From contig JAFEBR010000999.1 in the NCBI GenBank assembly GCA_018242565.1, forward strand, positions 1-32,847: a stretch of DNA of 32,847 nucleotides. Direction: 5' to 3'. The notes below the pieces were generated by a model. That model saw nothing but the letters and a program-made list of their open reading frames with translations. It did not search any database and was not told the DNA's origin. Each line of letters opens with the position of its first letter. Positions within the stretch are counted from its first letter, which is position 1. This DNA comes from Planctomycetota bacterium. GTDB taxonomy: Bacteria; Planctomycetota; Planctomycetia; Planctomycetales; Planctomycetaceae. Positions 8,478-16,484 of this stretch are shown in pieces. The position numbers and the translations under genes were made by a program.

Positions 8478-9380
8478 TCAACGACTCAAAACGCCGCGCA
8501 GCGCCGATTCCAAAGTCGGATGGCGGAACTGGAATCCTGAGGCGGTCAGTTTCTGGGGTTGGACACGCGTGCTCGACAGCAACAAGGCGTCAGCCATTTC
8601 GCCGAAGGCCAACCGGGCCGCGAAGGCGGGCATCGGAAACACGGTGGGTCGGCCCAACACCTGGCCCAGAGTTTTCGTAAATAGGGCATTCGTGACCGCC
8701 TCGGGTCCGACGACGTTGATCGGTCCAGACAGGTCGTTGTGGGTCAGCACATGCAGAATCGCGCCAACGCAGTCATCGAGCGAAATGCAGCTCATGTACT
8801 GACGGCCGGAACCCAGGACTCCGCCAACTCCCATTTTGAAAGGAGTGAGCATTTTGGCCAGGGCCCCACCGGCCGCGCTCAGGATCACGCCAAATCGCAG
8901 GTTGGCCACGCGAATGCCCTTGGCTTGAGCGGGCTGACAGGCCGCCTCCCACTCGCGGCAGACATCCGCCAGAAAGTCGTTGCCCGAGGAACTCGTTTCA
9001 GTCAGAACTTCGTCGCCGCGGTTTCCGTAGAACCCGATCGCCGAGGCACAAATCAGAGTCGCCGGGGGATGGGCAACGTGCGCCAGAGCGTCGCACAACA
9101 GACGGGTACCACGAACACGGCTTTCGCGAATGCGGGCTTTGCGTGCAGCATCCCACCGGCCGGCCGCAATTGGCTCACCGGCCAAGTGAATCACGGCGTC
9201 GAGATTCTCCAACCCTGCCGCGTCGATGTAATTGGCCGCGGGATCCCAGCCGACCAGTTCCTTTGACGAATTGCGCGACTGGGACCGAACCAGGCGGACG
9301 ACCTCATGCCCCGCCCCGGTCAGAGCCGAGACCAGCGCAGTTCCTACCAGACCTGTCGAACCGGAAACCAGAATCTTCAT
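8478..9380 (-). CDS. TIGR01777-type NAD(P)-dependent epimerase (YfcH / SDR39U1 family)
   Basis: A 300-residue atypical short-chain dehydrogenase. The nucleotide-binding loop is GSTGLVG (7-13) in MKILVSGSTGLVG. Family landmarks are HLAGEPI (65-71), RIRESRVRGTRLL (84-95), SAIGFYGNRGDE (113-124), LRFGVILS (161-168), and SCISLDD (197-203), which corresponds to the conserved W-I-x-x-x-D block of the family. The reaction of YfcH/SDR39U1 proteins is not known; a cofactor-linked sugar or lipid role is only guesswork. The start at 9380 is fixed by GGAG six bases upstream and by the beta-alpha-beta motif directly after the Met; a longer frame to 9401 would include the ribosome site. It is convergent with the lipid-salvage fusion and divergent from the ABC-F gene. 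Confidence 0.9.
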   Translation of the reverse strand: MKILVSGSTGLVGTALVSALTGAGHEVVRLVRSQSRNSSKELVGWDPAANYIDAAGLENLDAVIHLAGEPIAAGRWDAARKARIRESRVRGTRLLCDALAHVAHPPATLICASAIGFYGNRGDEVLTETSSSGNDFLADVCREWEAACQPAQAKGIRVANLRFGVILSAAGGALAKMLTPFKMGVGGVLGSGRQYMSCISLDDCVGAILHVLTHNDLSGPINVVGPEAVTNALFTKTLGQVLGRPTVFPMPAFAARLAFGEMADALLLSSTRVQPQKLTASGFQFRHPTLESALRGVLSR

Positions 9381-9386
9381 CACAAA

Positions 9387-9390
9387 CTCC
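9387..9390 (-). promoter_or_regulatory. GGAG ribosome binding site that decides the epimerase start
   Basis: On the minus strand GGAG lies six bases before the ATG at 9380. The alternative in-frame ATG at 9401 would place this site inside the coding sequence, so 9380 is preferred. Confidence 0.7.
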
Positions 9391-9606
9391 TGCGAATTCA
9401 AAGTTTTGGCGGAAACCGCAGCGCCAGCCGAAGATTAACCAAGGCCCACGGGTTCCGAAAGACTGGCCCCCCTGCCCTGCGCCGAAAAATAGCCGCCTGC
9501 AGATCTGTGGACAATTTCTCGTGGAAACCACCGGGCCTGCAAGGTCCTGAAGACTCTCTGTGCAGCCTGCGGGCAATTCTTTATTCTCAACGCCCTGTAA
9601 CTGCCG

Positions 9607-9638
9607 TCTTGCCGGCCGAACTTGATGGACCGGCAAGA
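9607..9638 (+). promoter_or_regulatory. Leader stem-loop just upstream of the ABC-F gene
   Basis: TCTTGCCGG (9607-9615) pairs perfectly with CCGGCAAGA (9630-9638) around a 14-base loop, and is followed by AAATTCTG. It ends 23 bases before the ATG at 9662, so it would lie in the messenger's 5' leader if transcription starts upstream. Some ABC-F genes are controlled by leader attenuation, but there is no T-tract or evident leader peptide here. It may instead be an operator. Confidence 0.4.
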
Positions 9639-9661
9639 AAATTCTGTCGCTGAAAAGTCAT

Positions 9662-11566
9662 ATGCTGCTGTTATCGATTAACCAGGTGATCCGGCAATTC
9701 GATCGAGATCCGATTCTCGATGGGGTGTCGTTCGAGGTCCGCGCCGGCGAGAAAATCGGGCTGGTGGGGCCCAACGGCGCCGGCAAGACGACGCTGATGA
9801 AGATCCTGACGGGAACCGACGACCCCGATAAAGGGGAATGCGTGTTCCACGCCGGGGCCCAGGCCGCGTTGCTGGAACAGGCCGCCGAGTTCTCGGCCAG
9901 TCGCACGTTGCTCGACGAGGCCAAAGATGGCCTGGCGCCGCTGTATGCGTTGCAGCGCGAGGCGGAAGAAACCGCCCTGCAGATCGCCGCGGAAACTCAG
10001 CCTGCGATTCGCGAAAAACTGCAGCGACGCTACGACGCCGTGCAACTCGAACTGCACCGGCACTCGGCGTACAACATCGATCATCGGGTCGATGAGGTGT
10101 TATTGGGCCTGGGTTTCACGCGCGACCAGTACGACCGGCCGATCACCCAGTTCAGCGGCGGGCAACAGAACCGCGTGCTGCTGGCGCGATTGCTGCTGGC
10201 CGCCCCGGACCTGATGCTGCTCGACGAACCGACCAACCATCTCGACATCGAAGCCACCGAATGGCTGGAAGGCTTTCTGGCACGCTGTGAACAGGCGATT
10301 CTGGTAGTCAGCCACGACCGGTATTTTCTCGACAAGGTGACCAACCGCACGTTGGAACTGCACGCGGGGACGGTCGATGATTATCCCGGCAACTTCTCGA
10401 AATACTGGGAACTGAAAGCCGAGCGCTCGGAGTTGCTGGCACGCACGTTTGAGAAACAACAGGCGTACATCGATAAGACCGAAGATTTCATTCGGCGGAA
10501 CCATTATTCCAACAGCGTGCAGGCCCACGATCGCGAGAAAAAACTGGCCCGACTCGAACGGGTTGAGCGCCCGCGCGAAATCGTGGCCCCGGCGATGGCC
10601 TTCGGCAAACCGAAACGGGCCGGAGACTGGGTCATCGAGGCCAATCAACTCACCAAGGGGTTCGGCACGCCCTTGTTTACCGAGGTGTCGCTGAAAATCC
10701 TGCGGGGCCAGCGGATTGGGATCTTTGGTCCCAATGGCTCTGGCAAGACGACGCTGTTGCGGACATTGCTGGGGGAACTGACGCCCGATGCGGGAACCGT
10801 GCGCTTCGGCACCAACGTCGAAGTAGCCTACTACGATCAGCAACTGGCCGGGATTGGTCCCGAGGTCACTGTGGTCGATGCCGTCCGGCCGGCGAACAAC
10901 CCTGCCATGCTGCCCGCCGCCATTCGCGACCTGGTCGCCAAGTTCGGCCTGCGGGGCGACATCGTCCACCAGACAGTCGGCAGTTTGAGTGGCGGGGAAC
11001 GCAGCAAGGTCGCATTGGCCAAGGTCGCGGCACTGAATGCGAATGTGCTGATTCTCGACGAACCGACCAACCATCTCGACTTGTGGTCACGGGGCGCACT
11101 CGAAGACGCCTTGCGCGAGTTCGAAGGAACGGTGCTGTTCGTCAGCCATGACCGTTATTTCATGGACCGCGTGGCGACACACATCTTCGCCTTCGAACCG
11201 GGACGCTGGCGTCTCTTCGAGGGAAACTACACCAACTACCTCGCCTCGCTCAGGCGGGCCCGAGAAGAAGCCGGCCAGGCCCAGGCGGCCGCGGAACAAC
11301 GGGCCCGCGAACAAGCAGCGTCGGCACAAAAACCCACGGCGCAAACCCGGCGCAAGCGAAAATTCCCGTACCGGAAGGTCGAAGACCTGGAGGTGGAAAT
11401 CGCCAGCATTGAAGCCCGGATCGCCGAGTTGCAGGAGCAACTGGGGAACCCCGACCTGTACCGCGATGGCCAAAAGGTCAAGGACGTCCGGGATTCATTC
11501 GAAACGGCTCAAGCCACACTGTCGCAGTTATATGAACACTGGGAAGAAGCGTCGGAATTGAATTGA
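9662..11566 (+). CDS. ABC-F family ATPase, Uup-like
   Basis: A 634-residue soluble protein with two ABC ATPase domains and no membrane segments, as in ABC-F proteins that act on ribosomes. Domain 1 has Walker A GPNGAGKT (36-43), signature FSGGQ (164-168) and Walker B LMLLDEPTNHLD (184-195). Domain 2 has Walker A from G356 with K362, signature LSGGE (442-446) and Walker B around D466-E467. The linker between them (about 240-320) is charged and helical. A C-terminal extension (about 540-634) is basic then coiled-coil, with PYRKVEDLEVEIASIE and NPDLYRDG, resembling the C-terminal domain of E. coli Uup, which has almost the same length (635). The likely role is ribosome quality control or relief of stalled translation; a resistance role is less likely. 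The next gene follows after 82 bases on the same strand. No clear Shine-Dalgarno site. Confidence 0.9.
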   Translation: MLLLSINQVIRQFDRDPILDGVSFEVRAGEKIGLVGPNGAGKTTLMKILTGTDDPDKGECVFHAGAQAALLEQAAEFSASRTLLDEAKDGLAPLYALQREAEETALQIAAETQPAIREKLQRRYDAVQLELHRHSAYNIDHRVDEVLLGLGFTRDQYDRPITQFSGGQQNRVLLARLLLAAPDLMLLDEPTNHLDIEATEWLEGFLARCEQAILVVSHDRYFLDKVTNRTLELHAGTVDDYPGNFSKYWELKAERSELLARTFEKQQAYIDKTEDFIRRNHYSNSVQAHDREKKLARLERVERPREIVAPAMAFGKPKRAGDWVIEANQLTKGFGTPLFTEVSLKILRGQRIGIFGPNGSGKTTLLRTLLGELTPDAGTVRFGTNVEVAYYDQQLAGIGPEVTVVDAVRPANNPAMLPAAIRDLVAKFGLRGDIVHQTVGSLSGGERSKVALAKVAALNANVLILDEPTNHLDLWSRGALEDALREFEGTVLFVSHDRYFMDRVATHIFAFEPGRWRLFEGNYTNYLASLRRAREEAGQAQAAAEQRAREQAASAQKPTAQTRRKRKFPYRKVEDLEVEIASIEARIAELQEQLGNPDLYRDGQKVKDVRDSFETAQATLSQLYEHWEEASELN

Positions 11567-11637
11567 CAACCAGTGGGCACCGCGGCGCGAAAGGCCTCGC
11601 GATGCCTGACTTGGTGGTGATTCGTGCACGACACGAA

Positions 11638-11643
11638 GGGAGG
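11638..11643 (+). promoter_or_regulatory. Strong ribosome binding site GGGAGG of the carboxyltransferase gene
   Basis: GGGAGG lies five bases before the ATG at 11649 and is the strongest Shine-Dalgarno match seen in the window. It decides this start over the out-of-frame ATG nearby. Confidence 0.65.
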
Positions 11644-11648
11644 CAGCG

Positions 11649-13301
11649 ATGTGCGCAAGTGCTTCACGGCAACCGGAACCTGCGGCGGGCGCTGAGCCTC
11701 GGCAGTGGCAGGCGCTGCTCGATCAACTGCGGCGAGATCTGGCGACGGTCCAACAAGGGGGCGGCGCCAAGGCCATCGAGCGGCAACACGAGAAAAAACG
11801 GCTGACGGTCCGCGAACGCATTCAGGCCCTGGTCGATGATCCAGCAGAGTTTTTCGAACTCGGTGCTTTCGCGGCCTGGAACATGTACGCCGAGTGGGGG
11901 AGTGCGCCGGCTGCCAGCGTCGTCTGCGGCATCGGCACGGTATCGCGACGTCAGGTGATGATCATCGCCAACGATGCGACGGTTAAGGCGGGTGCGTTTT
12001 TTCCGATGACGGCGAAGAAGGTGCTGCGGGCCCAGCGGATCGCCATGATCAATCGGTTGCCGGTGTTGTACCTGGTCGATTCCGCGGGCGTGTTCTTGCC
12101 CCTGCAAGACGAGATCTTTCCGGATGAAGACGACTTCGGACGGATCTTCCGCAACAACGCCGTGATGTCGGCTCTGGGAATACCGCAGATCGCCGCGATC
12201 ATGGGGAACTGCGTGGCGGGGGGAGGTTATCTCCCCGTGCTGTGCGACAAACTGCTGATGACCGAAGGCTCGGGTCTGTACCTAGCTGGTCCGGCGCTGG
12301 TCAAAAGTTCCATCGGGCAGCAGGTCTCGCACGAAGAACTGGGGGGCGCCCAGATGCACGCGGCGATCAGCGGGACCATCGACTTCCGCGAGCCTGACGA
12401 CCCTCGTTGCCTGGCCCGACTGCGGGAACTCGTCGCACTGCTGCCGGAAGATACAAAAGCGGCGGTGTTTCGGCGTGATCCGGCGAGCGACCCGGCACGT
12501 CCCGCAACAGACCTCTACCGCTGTTTTCCCCCCGATCCGCAACAGCGCTATGAAATCCGCGAAGTCATCGAATGCCTCGTCGACGCGAATTCGTTTCAGG
12601 AATACAAAGCCGAATACGGCAAGACGCTGGTGTGTGGTTATGCCCGCATCGGAGGTTGGCCGGTGGGACTGGTCGCTAACCAGCATCATCCCGAAAAAAC
12701 CGAGAAGTCCGGTCTGCACTTTGGCGGCGTGATTTATCACGAAAGTGCCGACAAGGCAGCCCGATTCGTCATGGATTGCAACCAGACCTGGCTCCCTTTG
12801 ATCTTTCTGCAGGATGTGTATGGGTTCATGGTCGGACGAGATTCCGAGCAAGCGGGGATCATTCGTGCCGGGGCGAAACTCGTCAACGCGATCTCGAACA
12901 GTCGTGTGCCCAAACTGACTGTGATTCTGGGGGGCAGTTACGGCGCCGGGAACTACGCGCTGTGCGGGAAAGCGTTCGATCCGCGTCTGATTTTTGCGTG
13001 GCCCACGGCCCGATACGCCGTGATGGGTGGCCAGCAGGCGGCCGACACTCTGTTGGAAATCCAGGTCGCCGCATTGAAACGGGCGGGACAAGTCCCCGAG
13101 GCCGAAGAACTCGAAGCACTGCGGAAGAAGACAGTCGCATCGTACGAGGTCCAGACAGATGTCCGGTACGCCGCGGCACGGGGCTGGGTCGATGCGATCG
13201 TTGAACCGAGCCAAACTCGGGAGGCGCTGTTGACGGCGCTGTCGGTAGCGACCCGGCACGCCGACCCCGACCCGTTCCGCACGGGCGTCTTGCAGGTGTG
13301 A
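11649..13301 (+). CDS. Acyl-CoA carboxylase, carboxyltransferase (beta) subunit, MccB/PccB-like
   Basis: A 550-residue cytoplasmic protein with two crotonase-fold carboxyltransferase halves. It would transfer CO2 from carboxybiotin to an acyl-CoA such as methylcrotonyl-, propionyl- or acetyl-CoA. The N-half starts with the family's KLTVRERI-like stretch (LTVRERIQAL) and FFELGAF, and has the oxyanion-hole region GNCVAGGGYLPVLCD from G186. The C-half has EYGKTLVCGYARIGG and the second oxyanion loop GGSYGAGNYALCG from G428. LAGPALVKSSIGQQVS followed by LGGAQMH is most like methylcrotonyl-CoA carboxylase beta, though the usual H-C-x-x-S-G-x-x-D-H sequence after it reads HAAISGTIDF. Substrate is therefore uncertain. 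The biotin carboxylase/carrier subunit is not in the window, which is unusual for this type. Only the ABC-F gene precedes it on the same strand. Confidence 0.88.
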   Translation: MCASASRQPEPAAGAEPRQWQALLDQLRRDLATVQQGGGAKAIERQHEKKRLTVRERIQALVDDPAEFFELGAFAAWNMYAEWGSAPAASVVCGIGTVSRRQVMIIANDATVKAGAFFPMTAKKVLRAQRIAMINRLPVLYLVDSAGVFLPLQDEIFPDEDDFGRIFRNNAVMSALGIPQIAAIMGNCVAGGGYLPVLCDKLLMTEGSGLYLAGPALVKSSIGQQVSHEELGGAQMHAAISGTIDFREPDDPRCLARLRELVALLPEDTKAAVFRRDPASDPARPATDLYRCFPPDPQQRYEIREVIECLVDANSFQEYKAEYGKTLVCGYARIGGWPVGLVANQHHPEKTEKSGLHFGGVIYHESADKAARFVMDCNQTWLPLIFLQDVYGFMVGRDSEQAGIIRAGAKLVNAISNSRVPKLTVILGGSYGAGNYALCGKAFDPRLIFAWPTARYAVMGGQQAADTLLEIQVAALKRAGQVPEAEELEALRKKTVASYEVQTDVRYAAARGWVDAIVEPSQTREALLTALSVATRHADPDPFRTGVLQV

Positions 13302-13673
13302 GATTCTGGCTCCGGTAGATCCTGCCGCAAAGCGTGCGGAACGCGTTTCTGGCCTGGCGGATCGTCGTGCGACTTTAATCCGAGACACACCCGGTTCGCG
13401 GTACCGGCGTTTATCAACACGACACGACGCGGGCAGCAACAGGCAGACAGCGTGTTAAACTTTGCCGGTTAAGCAGACTTTACGGGCAGCGGCAGTCTCA
13501 TCGCAGGCCCGAAATGTCCCGCATTTCCTGCACATTTCGGTGATCGGGCAAATTGGGAATAAGCATTAAGACCAGCATTTACCGATTCCGATAATCTCAG
13601 AAAGGAGGCCCTGCGACCCAGGTCCTCTGGCGGCGATTGCTGCCATCGAATTTTCCGGGGGGAGACTTCAGCC
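13302..13673 (+). other. 372-base intergenic region upstream of the small Cys-rich protein
   Basis: No gene is supported here. The region holds an unusual set of overlapping inverted repeats at 13509-13540 (separate entry), an AT-richer patch around 13540-13600 that is a likely promoter zone, and AAAGGAGG near 13600-13608, which looks like a Shine-Dalgarno site but has no coding start after it at suitable distance. The true ribosome site of the downstream gene is GGGGGGAG at 13657-13664. Confidence 0.45.
13509..13540 (+). promoter_or_regulatory. Two mutually exclusive stem-loops (CATTTC half-sites)
   Basis: CCGAAATGT (13509-13517) pairs perfectly with ACATTTCGG (13532-13540) around 14 bases. 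The same left arm, GAAATG (13511-13516), can instead pair with CATTTC (13522-13527) around a five-base loop. The two structures cannot form together. Alternatively the DNA carries three half-sites of a CATTTC-type operator. It lies about 130 bases before the Cys-rich protein gene. Confidence 0.4.
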
Positions 13674-13982
13674 ATGCGTCGTTTGCTCGGTTCAATGATT
13701 CTGATTGTGGCGGCAGCCGGTTGCTGCGGCACCAAGGCCAACAAGCAATGTCAGAATCCGTTCAAGCCTCCGCTGAACTGCGTAGGCAATGCTTACGACG
13801 GCTCGGGGGCTCCGTGCTACCATCCGCCGGGACCGTTCTGGTGTTGCCTGCCCGGACCGGGTTCGACCTGCCGCGATCCGTACCTGAAGTACTACGAGCG
13901 CGAGCACGCGAACTGCATCGGCCGGCATGTTGCCGACCCGAATTACGCGTTGTACGACAACGACGAGGATTGCGAAGAATAG
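13674..13982 (+). CDS. Small Cys-rich secreted protein, possible lipoprotein
   Basis: A 102-residue protein I cannot assign to a family. It begins MRRLLGSMILIVAAAGCCG: a short export signal with a possible lipobox AAGC at 14-17, so C17 may be lipidated. The mature part has ten cysteines in all (17, 18, 26, 36, 48, 57, 58, 66, 81, 100), many Pro/Gly/Tyr, including CYHPPGPFWCC (48-58), and an acidic C-terminus (DNDEDCEE). The pattern suggests a disulfide-locked extracytoplasmic protein, or a metal-binding one. GGAG at 13661-13664, nine bases before the ATG, supports the start. The reading is strengthened by the export signal directly at the start codon. It is probably a single-gene unit or co-transcribed with the next gene 84 bases on. 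Confidence 0.75.
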   Translation: MRRLLGSMILIVAAAGCCGTKANKQCQNPFKPPLNCVGNAYDGSGAPCYHPPGPFWCCLPGPGSTCRDPYLKYYEREHANCIGRHVADPNYALYDNDEDCEE

Positions 13983-14066
13983 CTTGCCGGGTCTGACACA
14001 GATTCCCATAATGCGTCCGCGGCAGTCACTGCCGTTGTTTCGGATTCATCGGGGAATGATCAGACC

Positions 14067-15182
14067 ATGGACGCGTGCTATCGGATCCAGGACACCCGGG
14101 AGATTCTGTCTCCCGGGTTAATCGTTTTTCGCGAGTTGCTTGAGCAGAACCTTGAGTCGATGATTCGCATCGCCGGCTCGGTTTCAAGATTGCGCCCGCA
14201 CTGCAAGACGCACAAGATGCCGCAGGTGACCCGGATCGAACTCGACCGAGGCATCACCAAGCACAAATGTGCGACGTTCGCGGAAGCCGAAATGCTCGCG
14301 AATGCGGGGGTTCGCGATATTCTGCTGTCGTACAATATCGTCGGGCCGAACCTGGCGCGGGCCGTGGAGTTTAAACGGAAATTCCCGCAGGTAGCGTTTC
14401 AGGTCCTGGCCGACCATCCGCAACCGATCGCCGAGTTGGGGCGAGCCATGACCGCCGCCGGCCAGACGATCGAAGTGCTGCTCGACCTCGACGTGGGCCA
14501 GCACCGCACAGGAATTGCCGCTGGGCCTGAAGCGCTGAAACTCTATGGGGTACTGGCCCAGACGGCGGGGCTGAAACCGGGCGGGTTCCACGTGTATGAC
14601 GGCCATCAACACCAGAAATCTCGTGAAGAACGGGCCGCGGCGGTCAACGCCGAATGGGACAAGGTGGCGGCCTTCCGAGACTCGGTCACTCAGGCCGGGT
14701 TGGCCGTGCCGCGCATCGTCTGTGGCGGAACGGGATCGTTTCCGGTTTATGCGGAAAAGCACGATCCCGTCATCGAACTCAGTCCGGGCACCTGTATTTT
14801 CAATGACGCCGGTTACAGCGAGAACTTTCCCGATTTGGTGTTCAAACCGGCGACCGCGATTCTGACGCGAGTCATCAGTCGGCCGACGGCCGATCGCATC
14901 ACTTTCGACCTGGGTTATAAAGCAGTGGCCTCTGACCCGCCGGTTGGTAAGCGGTTGACGCTGCCTGATTTTCCCGACGCCGAGCAGGTGCTCCAAAACG
15001 AAGAGCACCTCGTCGTGAAAACGTCGCGAGCGAATGAGTTTTCGCCGGGCGATGAAACCCTGGCGATTCCCCGGCACATTTGCCCGACCGTGGCGTTGCA
15101 CAAACTGGTGTATGTCGTGTCGCATGGTCAGGTCGTCGACCGCTGGGAAGTGGTGGCCCGCGATCGTTGTCTGACGATTTGA
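14067..15182 (+). CDS. PLP enzyme of the D-threonine aldolase / D-serine dehydratase family
   Basis: A 371-residue fold-type III PLP enzyme (alanine-racemase-like barrel plus C-terminal beta domain). The cofactor Lys is K47 in RPHCKTHK (43-50), the hallmark of D-threonine aldolase and eukaryotic-type D-serine dehydratase. [10 protein letters not shown] is the family's active-site segment, and H337-x-C339 in PRHICPTV matches the divalent-metal site near the C-terminus. SPGTCIFND and [10 protein letters not shown] are further family blocks. It should cleave or dehydrate D-hydroxy amino acids (D-threonine to glycine and acetaldehyde, or D-serine to pyruvate); which one cannot be told. A weak GGGGA lies about 12 bases before the ATG. 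The ATPase gene follows after about 80 bases, but a functional link is not evident. Confidence 0.88.
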   Translation: MDACYRIQDTREILSPGLIVFRELLEQNLESMIRIAGSVSRLRPHCKTHKMPQVTRIELDRGITKHKCATFAEAEMLANAGVRDILLSYNIVGPNLARAVEFKRKFPQVAFQVLADHPQPIAELGRAMTAAGQTIEVLLDLDVGQHRTGIAAGPEALKLYGVLAQTAGLKPGGFHVYDGHQHQKSREERAAAVNAEWDKVAAFRDSVTQAGLAVPRIVCGGTGSFPVYAEKHDPVIELSPGTCIFNDAGYSENFPDLVFKPATAILTRVISRPTADRITFDLGYKAVASDPPVGKRLTLPDFPDAEQVLQNEEHLVVKTSRANEFSPGDETLAIPRHICPTVALHKLVYVVSHGQVVDRWEVVARDRCLTI

Positions 15183-15265
15183 TCAGACCGATCCCACCGG
15201 CACAAATACCGGGTCCTCCTGGTACATATTTTTCGTTTCGCTCTTTTGATCGAGTCTTCAGTACC

Positions 15266-16156
15266 TTGTCTCAACTGTCACGCGTTTCCACAGGCCTCGC
15301 CGAACTCGACCAATTGCTGGGGGGCGGTTTGCTGCCCGGTACCTTAACCGTCATTGCGGGGGCCACTGGCATCGGCAAGACCCAGCTTGGACTGCACTTT
15401 GCCAACGCTGGCCAGCAGCAGGAAGGCCAGCGGGGGATCATTTTTGACATGACCTCGCGAGGCGATTCGCAGAATCAGGATGCGTATGCCGCACGCCTGT
15501 TCAACTGGCAGATTTCGCAACAGTCGGGGACGGCGGCGGTCGATCCGCCACGGGTCTGGGACCACGACCTGGCCCGCCGCGATTACCTGCACATTTTTGA
15601 GCGCACGGGGCGGCGCGTCACCCGCAACGACCTCGAGTATGACGACTGGAAAGCCTGGAAACTCGAACTGGTCAAAAAGCTGCAACTGGCGATCTGGTTT
15701 TTCTACGGCAATTTTGCCCACGGAGTGCGGCGCTGCGTGATCGACGGAGTTGAACCGACCGACAAACCGAGCGAGTCCTTTCAATTCGATCTGTTTGAAT
15801 ACATCTATCACCAGATTCTGCACAAAGAAGCAGACTGGGTGGCTCGCGATCTGTTTCGTGAACACTTCCGGGTGAATGCAGCGCTGGTCGCCGAGCGGAT
15901 GTATGACCATCGGCAGTTAAGCTGCCTGCTGCTGTACACCACACGTGAGATTCTGCTCGACGATCTGCTGCAGCGACCGCTGGATACCGGCGACGTGTTA
16001 TCGAACGCGAACACGATCATCCTGATGGGTAAAACCCGCGAAGGCTCGAAAATGGGACGGTCGCTGCACGTGGCCAAACATCGGGGCAGTGCCTGCGACG
16101 ACTCGATTGTGCCCTTTGAAATCACGACGAGCGGCCTGCATTTGAAGCTGAATTAA
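15266..16156 (+). CDS. KaiC/RecA-superfamily ATPase
   Basis: A 296-residue P-loop ATPase. It opens in KaiC/RadA fashion with [16 protein letters not shown] then Walker A GATGIGKT (32-39); the Walker B strand is RCVID (156-160). The C-terminus, with [10 protein letters not shown] near 267-276 and a final [11 protein letters not shown], is also KaiC-like. Between lies an atypical, mostly helical insert (about 95-230) with the aromatic-rich [12 protein letters not shown] (142-153). There is one ATPase domain only, so it is not a clock KaiC. The role is unknown; such proteins often act in regulation. The frame is open upstream into the preceding gene, but the only plausible start beyond that stop is TTG 15266, directly before the conserved region. 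It precedes the kinase gene by 328 bases on the same strand. Confidence 0.75.
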   Translation: MSQLSRVSTGLAELDQLLGGGLLPGTLTVIAGATGIGKTQLGLHFANAGQQQEGQRGIIFDMTSRGDSQNQDAYAARLFNWQISQQSGTAAVDPPRVWDHDLARRDYLHIFERTGRRVTRNDLEYDDWKAWKLELVKKLQLAIWFFYGNFAHGVRRCVIDGVEPTDKPSESFQFDLFEYIYHQILHKEADWVARDLFREHFRVNAALVAERMYDHRQLSCLLLYTTREILLDDLLQRPLDTGDVLSNANTIILMGKTREGSKMGRSLHVAKHRGSACDDSIVPFEITTSGLHLKLN

Positions 16157-16280
16157 GCGAGTGAATCGTCTCAGGTGCGGTTGGTCGGCGGTATTGGCGT
16201 GGCGGCCGATGTTGTGCACGGTCCAACGGCATTCACGTTGACCAACTGTCGGCCAGAGCGTCGGCGGGAGGATCCAGCCC

Positions 16281-16323
16281 GCGCCTCGGTTTTTCGGCGC
16301 CTTTTCGCAGGGCTGGCGAAAAG
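16281..16323. promoter_or_regulatory. Two adjacent stem-loops: terminator of the ATPase gene or operator of the kinase gene
   Basis: GCGCC/GGCGC (16281-16285 with 16296-16300) is followed immediately by CTTTTCGC/GCGAAAAG (16301-16308 with 16316-16323), the second a perfect 8-bp stem with a seven-base loop. They end four bases before the candidate -35 box, a position suited to a repressor or activator site. They could also slow transcription coming from the ATPase gene. Confidence 0.4.
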
Positions 16324-16327
16324 ACGA

Positions 16328-16355
16328 ATGACATTTGCCGCCCAGGCGATATACT
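16328..16355 (+). promoter_or_regulatory. Candidate sigma-70-type promoter of the kinase gene
   Basis: ATGACA (16328-16333) and TATACT (16350-16355) each match the consensus at five of six positions, with a 16-base spacer. The kinase start codon lies about 125 bases downstream, leaving a long leader. Confidence 0.45.
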
Positions 16356-16484
16356 TTAGGCTCGTCTCGGTGCGTCCGCCAATGAGTCGGCGGCCCGTCT
16401 GACGCAACGAGGGGGCCAGATCCTGGCCCATACCCTGAGGATTCCGGGCTTTCGCAATCTCTAAGGATGGAGTGACTCTGGTTC

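Larger units (their letters stand above)
16157..16484 (+). other. 328-base intergenic region with tandem hairpins and a candidate promoter
   Basis: No gene is supported. The left half shows nothing recognisable. The right half holds two adjacent stem-loops (16281-16323) and a good promoter candidate (16328-16355) reading toward the kinase gene, so the kinase probably has its own promoter rather than depending on the ATPase gene. Confidence 0.5.

Noticed and set aside
12282-13439. 385-codon minus-strand frame opposite the carboxyltransferase gene
   Set aside because: The sense strand encodes a complete conserved enzyme; the antisense product has no recognisable feature.
13600-13608. Strong Shine-Dalgarno-like AAAGGAGG
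   Set aside because: No start codon with a credible frame follows at normal spacing; the nearest gene starts at 13674 with its own site.
15080-15265. ATG start for the KaiC-like ATPase inside the preceding gene
   Set aside because: It would overlap the PLP enzyme by about 100 bases, and the extra 62 residues look non-coding.
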